Positions 17,624 to 25,453 of a stretch of DNA of 64,000 nucleotides are shown here, piece by piece (position 1 is the first letter of the stretch; every line of letters starts with the position of its first letter). A program made the position numbers and the translations under genes. Origin of the DNA: Bacteriovoracaceae bacterium (GTDB taxonomy: Bacteria > Bdellovibrionota > Bacteriovoracia > Bacteriovoracales > Bacteriovoracaceae); contig JADHTQ010000001.1 in assembly GCA_016784965.1 (NCBI GenBank), positions 62,001-126,000 on the forward strand. The letters run 5' to 3'. The notes beneath the pieces were generated by a model, which saw nothing but the letters and a program-made list of their open reading frames with translations, did not search any database and was not told the DNA's origin.

Positions 17624-18070
17624 TTAGTGATTATTATTTTGTTTCTTTTTTATTTCATAGTTTTCGTTGATAAAGTCCACATATTCATTGAAGTCTGACT
17701 CTAAGTCAGTAAAAAAATCACCTTTTCGAAACTTGATATGTTGAAGAGCATTGCCCTCAATTTCTTTCATCTTTTTTAAACTCATCTTAAAACTATGAAT
17801 TGGCCCGGCTATTCTTAAAGAAAAATTTAGAGAATAAAATATTGCCACTACCACAATTGCTAATAATGTGAGCACTAAGCTAATAATATCTGTCTCCTCA
17901 CTACTGCTGTTATAAACAAGTATAGAATTAATGAGTACAATGGGTGCTAGAATGTATGCCATCAAAGTCAGCTGAAATTTTACGTAAACAAATCTAAATT
18001 GTATCTTTGGTAAAATCCAAAAACGTCTTTTGTGTACTCTAACTTCTGTAGAATTTGTTTCATTTTCCAT
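17624..18070 (-). CDS. Two-helix membrane protein with HAMP-like domain
   Basis: The 148-aa protein has two membrane helices (about residues 32-52 and 64-84), followed by a HAMP-like region: SLRIAGPIHSFKMSLKKM and, after a short linker, GDFFTDLESDFNEYVDF. It ends there, with no kinase or methyl-accepting domain. Stand-alone HAMP proteins of this type exist but their role is not clear to me. It converges with the coiled-coil gene, 20 nt away. Confidence 0.65.
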   Translation of the reverse strand: MENETNSTEVRVHKRRFWILPKIQFRFVYVKFQLTLMAYILAPIVLINSILVYNSSSEETDIISLVLTLLAIVVVAIFYSLNFSLRIAGPIHSFKMSLKKMKEIEGNALQHIKFRKGDFFTDLESDFNEYVDFINENYEIKKKQNNNH

Positions 18071-18144
18071 CTTGCTTCCATCTTTATTATTTATCTAATA
18101 TTAATGGTAACAAGTTATATATATTTATCAAGGTTAATCATTTT

Positions 18145-18189
18145 TTAAGTTGGGCCTTGAACAAAACTGAAACGGCAACGGCAACTTAA
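18145..18189. repeat. GAAAC/GGCAAC intergenic repeat, copy A
   Basis: TTAAGTTG (18145-18152) and CAACTTAA (18182-18189) form a perfect 8-bp stem. The loop contains ACTGAAACGGCAACGGCAAC, a run of period-6 units. Related sequence occurs at 27845-27908 and 50092-50167. The stem is not followed by a T run in the direction of the flanking minus-strand genes, so it is not a simple terminator. Confidence 0.6.
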
Positions 18190-18219
18190 CCCGATGCACC
18201 ACAAGGGTATTAATTAAAC

Positions 18220-18735
18220 TTAAGCATTTGAGTCCGCTGGTGGAACAAAAACTCTTTGGGCCAATTCTCTATTCAACATGAATAGACCATGCCCATCTTT
18301 TCCTACCATTTTTAAGTCTTGAACTACTTTTTTGACGGAGGATTCTTCTTCAACTTGCTCTTGGACAAACCACTGTAAGAAGGAGTTTGTGGCATGATCA
18401 CTTTTTACAATTGATAAATCTACAATTTTATTAACACGAGCAGTTACTTTTTGCTCATGTTCATACGCGTCTTGGAAGGCATCAAGGGCGGATTCCCATT
18501 CTAGTTGAGGGGCTTCTATGGCCGTTAATGTTACTCGACCTTCGCGTTCGTTAATATAGTCAAATAACTTATGGACGTGAACTAGCTCTTCTTGGTTTTG
18601 AATTTTCATCCAATGAGCAAACCCTGGAAGATCTATGCTTTCAAAGTAAGCTGACATGGAAAGATAAATGTAAGACGAGTAAAGTTCAAAGTTAATCTGT
18701 TCATTTAAAGCTTTTTCAACATCTGTGGATAGCAT
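18220..18735 (-). CDS. ftnA: Bacterial non-haem ferritin
   Basis: The 171-aa protein has every ferroxidase residue at the E. coli FtnA positions: E17, Y24, E50, H53, E94, Q127 and E130. It should assemble into a 24-mer that oxidises and stores iron in the cytoplasm. The length is normal and GGAG precedes the ATG. No haem-binding Met52 of bacterioferritin is present (that site is L51/V52). Together with the MbfA-like exporter it gives the region iron storage and iron export capacity. Confidence 0.95.
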   Translation of the reverse strand: MLSTDVEKALNEQINFELYSSYIYLSMSAYFESIDLPGFAHWMKIQNQEELVHVHKLFDYINEREGRVTLTAIEAPQLEWESALDAFQDAYEHEQKVTARVNKIVDLSIVKSDHATNSFLQWFVQEQVEEESSVKKVVQDLKMVGKDGHGLFMLNRELAQRVFVPPADSNA

Positions 18736-18805
18736 AAATTACTCCTTCTTTTAGAATTTTTTGTGAACATACCAATAATCATAGAATAAGGCCACAAGTT
18801 ATGGT

Positions 18806-20155
18806 CTAGAGACTTTCACACATTGCCAGAAGTGCTTTGCGATCAATTTTATTTAAGGAGTGCTGGGGAAATTCATCAAAGCTATAAATTTGTTTGGGCA
18901 TTTGATAAATATTGAGTCTTTCTTTTAAGTAATCTTCAAGGAGTTTCACATCTAGAGTTGGTTTTACTACTAGAATGGGGATTTCTTCATACATGTCACT
19001 TCTTTTTTTCAAAACAATGCAGTCATCAACCATGGGATTAAGTCGTGCGACTGCCTCAATATCTTTCGGGTAAATACTGATGCCTCCAATATTAATTAAG
19101 TCGTCCTCTCTGGAAATATAATCTATATCTCCTTGCGGGTTTATGTTGACTATATCTCTGGTTTTCAACCAATTGTCCTGGATTACCTCAGATTGCAATA
19201 AATTTAGCTTTAGGGAGGGGGACTGAATGCATAGGTGACCTTGCCCTGTATTTAGGAGTGTTTTGTTGTCTGACAATAATACTTTGGCACTAATCCCTGT
19301 AAACGGCTTTCCGATATGGCCTGTATTTTTGCCACTTTTCCACAATCCAGAGGTTACTCTGGGCCCTGCTTCTGTCAAACCATATGTCGTAAATACATTT
19401 GAGTTTTTAAATTTTTTACATAATTTTTCAACCTCATCACTTTGTATGAGGCCTCCGCCTATTGAAACGATATCCATTCCCTCTATTTCATCAATTTTTT
19501 CTTTGATGACAAAGCGGGATTGAGCGGGGCTTAAATGTATTACACAGTTACTTAGATTCCTTTTGTTAAGTGACCTAAGCCCCAAAAATGCAAGGTTAAA
19601 ATCTAACTTATTAGAGGTCACAAGTGTGGTCCAAAGGTATACTACTAGTCCAAAAGAGTGGTTTAGAGGTAGAGACTGTAGTATTAAATGGTGCTTATCA
19701 ATACCTAAAGATTTTGCGTGAGCGCTTGCGTTTTCTTTGGCATTACTTATGCCTAGATAGCATAATTTGGGCGAAGAGGTTGTTCCAGAAGTTAGGCAAC
19801 CATAACAATTGCTGTACTTGTTTTGTTCTATAATAGTCGGTGGAGTAAATTCTTTGTTTTTTATCCAACCGGCCGTGGGCATATTCTTTAAAAACTGTTC
19901 ATATTGAAATTGATTGAGATCACTTGATACACATATGGGAATGTGGCCAAAATCAAGTAGTGTAAAAAAAAGAATTGAAAAAAATAGAGGCTCTTTTTCT
20001 TGAAGAAATATAGTTTTTTGGCCTTCTATGGAGGAGATTAAAGACACTGCATCAAGGTAATAGTTGTTTTTTGTCTCAGTTGAGTAAAGTTGTCCACTTA
20101 AAGATAGTTCGCACTTAATAAAGTTTGTCGCCAATTTTTCACTTGAACTATTCAT
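18806..20155 (-). CDS. Acyl/aryl-AMP ligase (ANL superfamily), coupled to an ACP
   Basis: The 449-aa adenylate-forming enzyme has the phosphate-binding loop LTSGTTSSPK, the TYGLTEAGP motif, and the hinge region SREDDLINIGGISIYP, with the C-terminal Lys in LNKIDRKAL. It should activate a carboxylic acid with ATP. An open frame begins 42 nt upstream, but ATG 20155 overlaps the ACP stop as ATGA, so this is the likely start. The tight coupling suggests that it loads its acyl group onto the adjacent ACP rather than onto CoA. At about 450 residues it is somewhat short for the superfamily. The substrate is unknown. Confidence 0.85.
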   Translation of the reverse strand: MNSSSEKLATNFIKCELSLSGQLYSTETKNNYYLDAVSLISSIEGQKTIFLQEKEPLFFSILFFTLLDFGHIPICVSSDLNQFQYEQFLKNMPTAGWIKNKEFTPPTIIEQNKYSNCYGCLTSGTTSSPKLCYLGISNAKENASAHAKSLGIDKHHLILQSLPLNHSFGLVVYLWTTLVTSNKLDFNLAFLGLRSLNKRNLSNCVIHLSPAQSRFVIKEKIDEIEGMDIVSIGGGLIQSDEVEKLCKKFKNSNVFTTYGLTEAGPRVTSGLWKSGKNTGHIGKPFTGISAKVLLSDNKTLLNTGQGHLCIQSPSLKLNLLQSEVIQDNWLKTRDIVNINPQGDIDYISREDDLINIGGISIYPKDIEAVARLNPMVDDCIVLKKRSDMYEEIPILVVKPTLDVKLLEDYLKERLNIYQMPKQIYSFDEFPQHSLNKIDRKALLAMCESL

Positions 20156-20403
20156 AACTTTGTAAGGTGCTCTGTACAGTCTTGTAACGTGCTCCACTGT
20201 GAGATAACCATTTCATCGAGGTCGGGGTAAAATTCTTGTAACTCATAAACTAGCGACATCAAGGCCAAGGAATCAAAACCTAGATCTTCTTTAAACCTAG
20301 AGGCAAAAGTGATTTCTGATATACTGATCTTGGGATTGAGGTCCTCATTGTCCTCAATGACTTCTATAACCTTCTTTAGTATCTCTGGCATTGCCCCTCT
20401 CAC
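20152..20403 (-). CDS. Acyl carrier protein
   Basis: This 83-aa protein has the phosphopantetheine site DLGFDSLALMSL, with the Ser that carries the prosthetic group, and the acidic four-helix pattern of an ACP. It is followed by an ANL ligase in an ATGA overlap and no fatty-acid synthesis genes are near, so it is a dedicated carrier rather than the housekeeping AcpP. The GTG at 20403 has GAGGAC about 9 nt upstream; an ATG four codons later (20391) is the alternative start. Confidence 0.85.
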   Translation of the reverse strand: MRGAMPEILKKVIEVIEDNEDLNPKISISEITFASRFKEDLGFDSLALMSLVYELQEFYPDLDEMVISQWSTLQDCTEHLTKL

Positions 20404-20517
20404 TTACAATATGTCCTCTTTAACTTTTTATCATGCGTATGTAATTTTATCAACACAGCAAAATTGTCTTACAGCAATAATGACGTTCCGCACTATGTGC
20501 AATTTACTCTAAATGTG

Positions 20518-20523
20518 TATAAT
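20518..20523 (+). promoter_or_regulatory. -10 box upstream of the LolA-like gene
   Basis: TATAAT at 20518-20523 lies 28 nt before ATG 20552, in the gap divergent from the ACP gene. No good -35 is seen at 16-18 nt spacing. AGGGG between box and ATG is the ribosome site. Confidence 0.35.
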
Positions 20524-20551
20524 CAATATGATTTAACCAGGGGTGTTCTGT

Positions 20552-21334
20552 ATGCAAAAAGTTTTTATAATATTAATGGCGTCAGTGTTTATAACTTCAA
20601 TTGCCCTAGCTGAAACTGCTGCACAAAAGGGTCTGCGAATAGCTAAATTAGTCGATAGAAAAAATAGTGGGATGTTGGGTGAGGCCTCCAAAATGGAGAT
20701 GATTATCAGCAATTCCCATGGAGATAAAGTTACTAGACAGATGGAGGGCATTATCAAAGAAGTGCCCTCAGATGGTGATAAGTGTCTTATAAGTTTTCAA
20801 ACACCACTTGATGTAAAAGGCACTAAAATGTTAACTCACGGTCATAAGCAAGAAGAGGACGACCAGTGGTTATATCTACCGTCACTTAGAAGGGTTAAAA
20901 GAATAAGCTCAGGAAGCAAGTCCTCGTCATTTATGGGTTCAGAGTTTACATATGAAGATCTCGGGGCCCAAGAAATTGAAAAATATAAATATACTTTTTT
21001 AAAAGAAATCAAGAACAAAAAACATGGTGGTCTTTGGGTCTTACAAAAAATTCCTGTTAAAAAAAGTGGCTACAAAAAAATTATAACTTTCATTTCAAAA
21101 AAATATTATGTTCCCATCCAGGTTAAGTATTTTGACAGAAAAGGCGCTTTGTTAAAAGTTGCTGTCTTTTCAAAGTTTAACAAATACAAGATTGGTAAAA
21201 AAATTTTTTGGCGAGCAAACTCAGTTCATATGAGTAACAAGCAAACAAGAAAAGAATCAACTATGAATTGGAAAACCCGAAAACTTGGTGTAAAATATCA
21301 GGATACAATTTTTGCAAAGAGCTCCTTAAGGTAG
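20552..21334 (+). CDS. LolA-like outer-membrane lipoprotein-sorting family protein
   Basis: The 260-aa precursor has a signal peptide (residues 1-19, ending ALA-E). The mature part matches the LolA-like family by eye: GTKMLTHGHKQEEDDQWLYLPSLRRVKRISS and SKSSSFMGSEFTYEDLG, segments that recur in this group. Such proteins usually act in the periplasm beside RND (MMPL) exporters and a beta-barrel partner. Here the beta-barrel follows after 5 nt, but no RND gene is present. The frame opens at a GTG 9 nt earlier; ATG 20552 has AGGGG 8 nt upstream. Confidence 0.85.
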   Translation: MQKVFIILMASVFITSIALAETAAQKGLRIAKLVDRKNSGMLGEASKMEMIISNSHGDKVTRQMEGIIKEVPSDGDKCLISFQTPLDVKGTKMLTHGHKQEEDDQWLYLPSLRRVKRISSGSKSSSFMGSEFTYEDLGAQEIEKYKYTFLKEIKNKKHGGLWVLQKIPVKKSGYKKIITFISKKYYVPIQVKYFDRKGALLKVAVFSKFNKYKIGKKIFWRANSVHMSNKQTRKESTMNWKTRKLGVKYQDTIFAKSSLR

Positions 21335-21339
21335 TTTAA

Positions 21340-22614
21340 TTGAATTTACACCACGTCACCATAATTACTATAACTTTTTTACTTGGCCTATCTCCCCTGA
21401 GCTATGGCAGAAAAACTATTTATAAGGGACAGGGAGACATCACCTTTGAAAACTATGTGCATAAAGATGACCACGATACAAATACAATGGATAACGGCTC
21501 ATCTACAATTACTCGAATTGAAGCAATAGTAAGGAGAGGACGACTTAAAGGAGTTTTAAGAGGCTTTATTCGAGCAAACATGAAAGATGACAATCAAACT
21601 TTCATGGCCGCCGAAGATGCCTATATAAAATACACTGCTAGAAAATTTTCGCTGCTTGCTGGATTCAAATTATTTAATTGGTCTGCAACAGAAATCTTTC
21701 ACCCTGCCGACATTGTCAATAGTCGAAACTTAGGTAGTGGTGTTGAAAAAACCGAAAAATTTGGAGAGCTAGTTGCCTCTTTGGATACAGTGTTTGCCGA
21801 TACAGATGTCTCCTTGTACGTGTTTCCAAGATTTGAGCGCCCAAAATATCCCAGTACCAAATCGAGATTAGGTTACACCAAAAATATTGGCAAGATAAGG
21901 TGGATGAATGCTGACGGTGAATTATCTAAAGAATCTTATGATTTTCAATGGGGCTTAAGGCTCGCCAAAAGTATAGGTAATGCCGACTTAGAATTTCATT
22001 TTCTAAATATCATTGACCGACATGATCCCATAATTGCATATGAGCACACTACGGGGCAACTCTACCCAGTATATTTTAAAGTGCTACACTTTGGTACTAC
22101 CTATCAACATGCCTTCTATGACAACTGGATGCTAAAAGTCGAAGGAGCTTATAGAAAATTCGATGATTCACAATTTATTCTTACCATTACTTCTGCGGGT
22201 ACCGAGGTAAGAAATCCAGAAAGTTATGGTAAGTTTGCCTTCGGCCTTGAATATGGCTTTTCTCACAATGATGGCTCCGACAGTACTGTCATTTTAGAGG
22301 GGCAATCTATCATTGGATTAGATAAACTAAAAAGGGCACAAACTGCCGTCTTTCAAAATGATCTCATGCTGGGAATTAGACACAACAGAAATAATATATA
22401 TGGTACAGAATTTTTTGCCAGTGCGGTGGTAGATATTGAACGCTCTCATGAATATATTTTTACATTTAGTTGGACAGAGCGACTTAATGACTCTTGGAAG
22501 TGGAAAGCAGGACTTAAAATTGTCGATGCTCCTCAAAAGCTAGATGATCCTTTGGGCCTTGAGGCGTTTAATGATGCGGACCAGTTCACTTTTGATCTGA
22601 TCCGCTACTTCTAA
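21340..22614 (+). CDS. Outer-membrane beta-barrel protein
   Basis: The 424-aa protein has a signal peptide ending near LSYG-R, then alternating amphipathic strands and a terminal aromatic (DLIRYF), as expected for a C-terminal barrel strand. It has no family I can name. The TTG start is 5 nt after the LolA-like stop, and no other start is better placed. The pair resembles lipid or hopanoid-type export modules that also contain an RND pump, which is missing here. Confidence 0.75.
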   Translation: MNLHHVTIITITFLLGLSPLSYGRKTIYKGQGDITFENYVHKDDHDTNTMDNGSSTITRIEAIVRRGRLKGVLRGFIRANMKDDNQTFMAAEDAYIKYTARKFSLLAGFKLFNWSATEIFHPADIVNSRNLGSGVEKTEKFGELVASLDTVFADTDVSLYVFPRFERPKYPSTKSRLGYTKNIGKIRWMNADGELSKESYDFQWGLRLAKSIGNADLEFHFLNIIDRHDPIIAYEHTTGQLYPVYFKVLHFGTTYQHAFYDNWMLKVEGAYRKFDDSQFILTITSAGTEVRNPESYGKFAFGLEYGFSHNDGSDSTVILEGQSIIGLDKLKRAQTAVFQNDLMLGIRHNRNNIYGTEFFASAVVDIERSHEYIFTFSWTERLNDSWKWKAGLKIVDAPQKLDDPLGLEAFNDADQFTFDLIRYF

Positions 22615-22621
22615 AAAACTT

Positions 22622-24505
22622 CTAGTGATTAGCTAAATCCATGACATGTTCCCAAGGTATTCCAACTTGAGTCGCTTGGTTTTTAGCATTTTTACAAAGC
22701 TTGTTGTAATCTTTTCGTTTACCACCAACCCACATCTTAAGATTTGGATCGTTTGATGGGCGCCCCATCCTGTCCCATCGATAACAAAACATTCTAAACT
22801 TTCTAACCTTTCCTGCATCCATTGTACTTATATTGGTATTTTCTCTAATTAACCTTTTGTAGTATGCATCTCGATCAGTTGTTGTGTTCGAAAATCCACT
22901 TACTTCTGCTGAGGCTTCTGCAAAACTTAAAACTCTTCTGGCTTGAACTGGTGCTGGTGGTGACTCTGGTTCTGGTTCTGAAGCCTTCGTGATGGCAATG
23001 TTTAAGTCTTCATACACATCAGCGTCTGCAAACACAATCGTTCCAACATACTCATATTTTTTATTATTATTTGTATAGGGCAATAATGCATTAACTAAAA
23101 AAGTTGTTGGTGCATAATTTTTTGGCATCCCTGAAGCATTAATCCCTTGAGCAAATGGTTGACTGTCACTATTGCTTAATACGCTGATCCAGTACTTGCT
23201 TAGCACTCCGTATAGTTGTGGATCAATGGTTTTGGCTGCTTTTTTATGGCCACTTGAAATATTTAGATAGGGGAACTTTTGCTCAAACACTTCATTGACC
23301 ATCTTTTTAATCTTAGTGTCACCCCTTATGTCTAAAGCTTTTAACACGAGTAGGGCGGCATCTGTTGAGCCTGGTACATAATCTGGGTCATAAACATTTG
23401 GTCCAGAACCAATAATACCTATAGGATCAAACATTGGATCTGGTTTACAATTAGAATTTAGTTCTTCTATACTGCCATCTTTTCCATTACAAGCACGAAG
23501 TGCATGAAGTGACCAGATAAAATCTGAGCAAAAAAGAGGTAGTACTTTTGTAGGATTGCCTGTCGCTACATCATAGTACTCGTTTACAAGTCCACTTTTA
23601 CTATAGCCAACACGTGCTATATCTAAAATATGAGCAAATGGGTCATTAGTTTTTTGTAACATATAGGCGGGACTTAAATAGTTTGAGTTAAATTTTAAAG
23701 GTGATGGGTAAACAGCTTTATCTGCATTTAAGCGTCTCCCCCTTCTACCCAGTACCCTGTTTCGGATGGCAAATCTTTTGGCCCAATAATATAGATTCGT
23801 TTGATATTTTTCTTGATTTGCTCCAAACATGGGCCGAATGATATGAATATATTTGGTGTGCTTGACGTAGTGATCACTATCTAAATTACTAGTGCTCACA
23901 AGGTTAGCTGATCCAAGCTTAAAGTTTTGGGCCTGATTTAGGGGCATATCGATATTTTTAACAGTGCCTCGATCGATGTAGGCCATCCCCGCGTGACTAA
24001 TTCCCGTCATTAGACTTGGATATGGGCCGGTCCCACCCCATTCTGGGTGAAACGTCAAAAGGACATCTCCATTTTGAACTGCTTTTGATTTCGCCAGTCT
24101 CTTGGTAACACTCAGCCTAGTTTCCTCGTTGTTTACAATATATAGACGCAGCCCAATTTTATTCTCATCATTGTTGTCTTTGGAGAGTGGATGGAAGTAA
24201 TCAAAAAATATATCTTCTGTTCTAAACCCTTCTAATGGCTTATGGGCATTTTTTGGAACATTGAACAAATAGGGTAAGGGATGAGATGTGCCACCAATTG
24301 TCTTCCCAAGGATTTGCTCGCCAATAAAGTCATTTACCTTTTTGTACTTCGAGTTTTCCCCATCATAAATAGTTCGAGGCGCCGAAGCAATGGCACGACC
24401 ACTTTCTCTTACTACCGCCATGTTCTTATTAACTGCGGTGGAGCACCCAGCTAGAATCAAAACTAAAAAGCTTGATAAAAGAAACAATCTTCCACTAATT
24501 TTCAT
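22622..24505 (-). CDS. Lipoprotein with YiiX-like permuted NlpC/P60 hydrolase domain
   Basis: A 627-aa lipoprotein: the lipobox LAGC places the lipidated Cys at C21. Residues 140-330 have the features of permuted papain-fold (YiiX-like) hydrolases: NGDVLLTF, then SHAGMAYID with H171, and FCSDFIWSLHAL with C326. H before C in the chain is the permuted order. Members cleave amide or ester bonds, often in lipids or peptidoglycan. The C-terminal 300 residues are unassigned and include a proline-rich stretch. The ATG has AAGGAGGG. A smaller YiiX-like gene is divergent to it. Confidence 0.75.
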   Translation of the reverse strand: MKISGRLFLLSSFLVLILAGCSTAVNKNMAVVRESGRAIASAPRTIYDGENSKYKKVNDFIGEQILGKTIGGTSHPLPYLFNVPKNAHKPLEGFRTEDIFFDYFHPLSKDNNDENKIGLRLYIVNNEETRLSVTKRLAKSKAVQNGDVLLTFHPEWGGTGPYPSLMTGISHAGMAYIDRGTVKNIDMPLNQAQNFKLGSANLVSTSNLDSDHYVKHTKYIHIIRPMFGANQEKYQTNLYYWAKRFAIRNRVLGRRGRRLNADKAVYPSPLKFNSNYLSPAYMLQKTNDPFAHILDIARVGYSKSGLVNEYYDVATGNPTKVLPLFCSDFIWSLHALRACNGKDGSIEELNSNCKPDPMFDPIGIIGSGPNVYDPDYVPGSTDAALLVLKALDIRGDTKIKKMVNEVFEQKFPYLNISSGHKKAAKTIDPQLYGVLSKYWISVLSNSDSQPFAQGINASGMPKNYAPTTFLVNALLPYTNNNKKYEYVGTIVFADADVYEDLNIAITKASEPEPESPPAPVQARRVLSFAEASAEVSGFSNTTTDRDAYYKRLIRENTNISTMDAGKVRKFRMFCYRWDRMGRPSNDPNLKMWVGGKRKDYNKLCKNAKNQATQVGIPWEHVMDLANH

Positions 24506-24649
24506 ATTTCCCTCCTTAGAAAGTATTGATTATTTTCTCTATAATTGATCTGTGAAAAAACCTCCAAACAATCCTATCATACATCAATTTAAGGGGCAGA
24601 GGGAATCTTTTTCCACAAACCTACAACTATACTGTGCGCAGCGTATGAC

Positions 24650-24739
24650 GCCAGGAGTCTTGGCAACCCTTGCTAAACAAAATAATACTTGAAAGGTATT
24701 TCAATACAAACCTTAAAAACCCAGGGTAGGGTCACCAAG
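24650..24739 (+). other. Possible structured 5' leader of the YiiX-like gene
   Basis: CTTGG-CA-ACCC (24659-24669) can pair with GGGT-CA-CCAAG (24729-24739), giving 5+4 bp around a symmetric CA/CA loop, just before the ribosome site AGGAAA. The left arm also takes part in a competing hairpin, GCCA (24650-24653) with TGGC (24661-24664). I recognise no known riboswitch. The signal is weak and could be chance. Confidence 0.2.
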
Positions 24740-24751
24740 GCAGGAAATCAA

Positions 24752-25450
24752 ATGAGCTACACAAAATTTTTGAAGTTTATATTTTTGGTTGTAATTGTCC
24801 CCTTATTGTCTGTTTGCGCACACAGTCAGAGCATTGAAAAAGAAGCCGAGTGTATTCTACAAGAGGGAGATCTTATTTTCCAAGAAAGTAAGAGTTCCCA
24901 ATCTCCAGTCATAAAAGAAGTGACCAAATCTATGTGGACCCATGTGGGAGTTATTTTTAAACATAACTACCACTGGAGTGTTTATGAGGCGGTCTCTCCT
25001 GTAAAAATAACCCCTCTAAAGAAATTCGTATCAAGAGGTAAGGAGAGAAAATTTTCCATTAAAAGAATTACCCAAGGATTGACGAAACCACAAAAGCGGG
25101 CCTTAAAAGATGAGATTTCCAAGTTTATAGGATTGCCGTATGATGTGTTATTTGAAAGTGGAGATGAATCAATTTACTGCAGCGAGTTGGCTTGGAAAGG
25201 TTATATGAGGGCCTTAAAAATCAAGATCGGAGAATTTGTTGCATTTTCAACACTAAACTATAAGTCGTCTAAGGCATTGAAATTGGCACAAAGAAGATAT
25301 GGTGCGGCCAAAAGGCGTTTTGATATCGAGCGGTGGAAAAAGCAAAAAGTTATCACCCCAGTTGCTATGTACAAATCCACATTAATAAAAGAAGTATTAA
25401 CTTCAAATAAAAAAGCTGACCAGATTATGGTCAACAAACTTTGTGAGTAG
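24752..25450 (+). CDS. YiiX-like permuted NlpC/P60 hydrolase, exported
   Basis: The 232-aa protein has a signal peptide (about residues 1-25) and a compact YiiX/YebB-type domain: LQEGDLIFQE, then WTHVGVIF with the catalytic His, an acidic YEAVSPV stretch, and YCSELAWKGY with the catalytic Cys. This is the full permuted papain triad order. The frame is open 21 codons upstream from a TTG, but ATG 24752 has AGGAAA at good spacing and gives a proper signal peptide. The M28 peptidase gene begins 3 nt after its stop, so the two are co-translated. Confidence 0.85.
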   Translation: MSYTKFLKFIFLVVIVPLLSVCAHSQSIEKEAECILQEGDLIFQESKSSQSPVIKEVTKSMWTHVGVIFKHNYHWSVYEAVSPVKITPLKKFVSRGKERKFSIKRITQGLTKPQKRALKDEISKFIGLPYDVLFESGDESIYCSELAWKGYMRALKIKIGEFVAFSTLNYKSSKALKLAQRRYGAAKRRFDIERWKKQKVITPVAMYKSTLIKEVLTSNKKADQIMVNKLCE

Positions 25451-25453
25451 CCT

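Noticed and set aside
24600-24750. Known riboswitch (c-di-GMP-I or SAM) upstream of the YiiX-like gene
   Set aside because: The conserved core sequences of those classes are absent.
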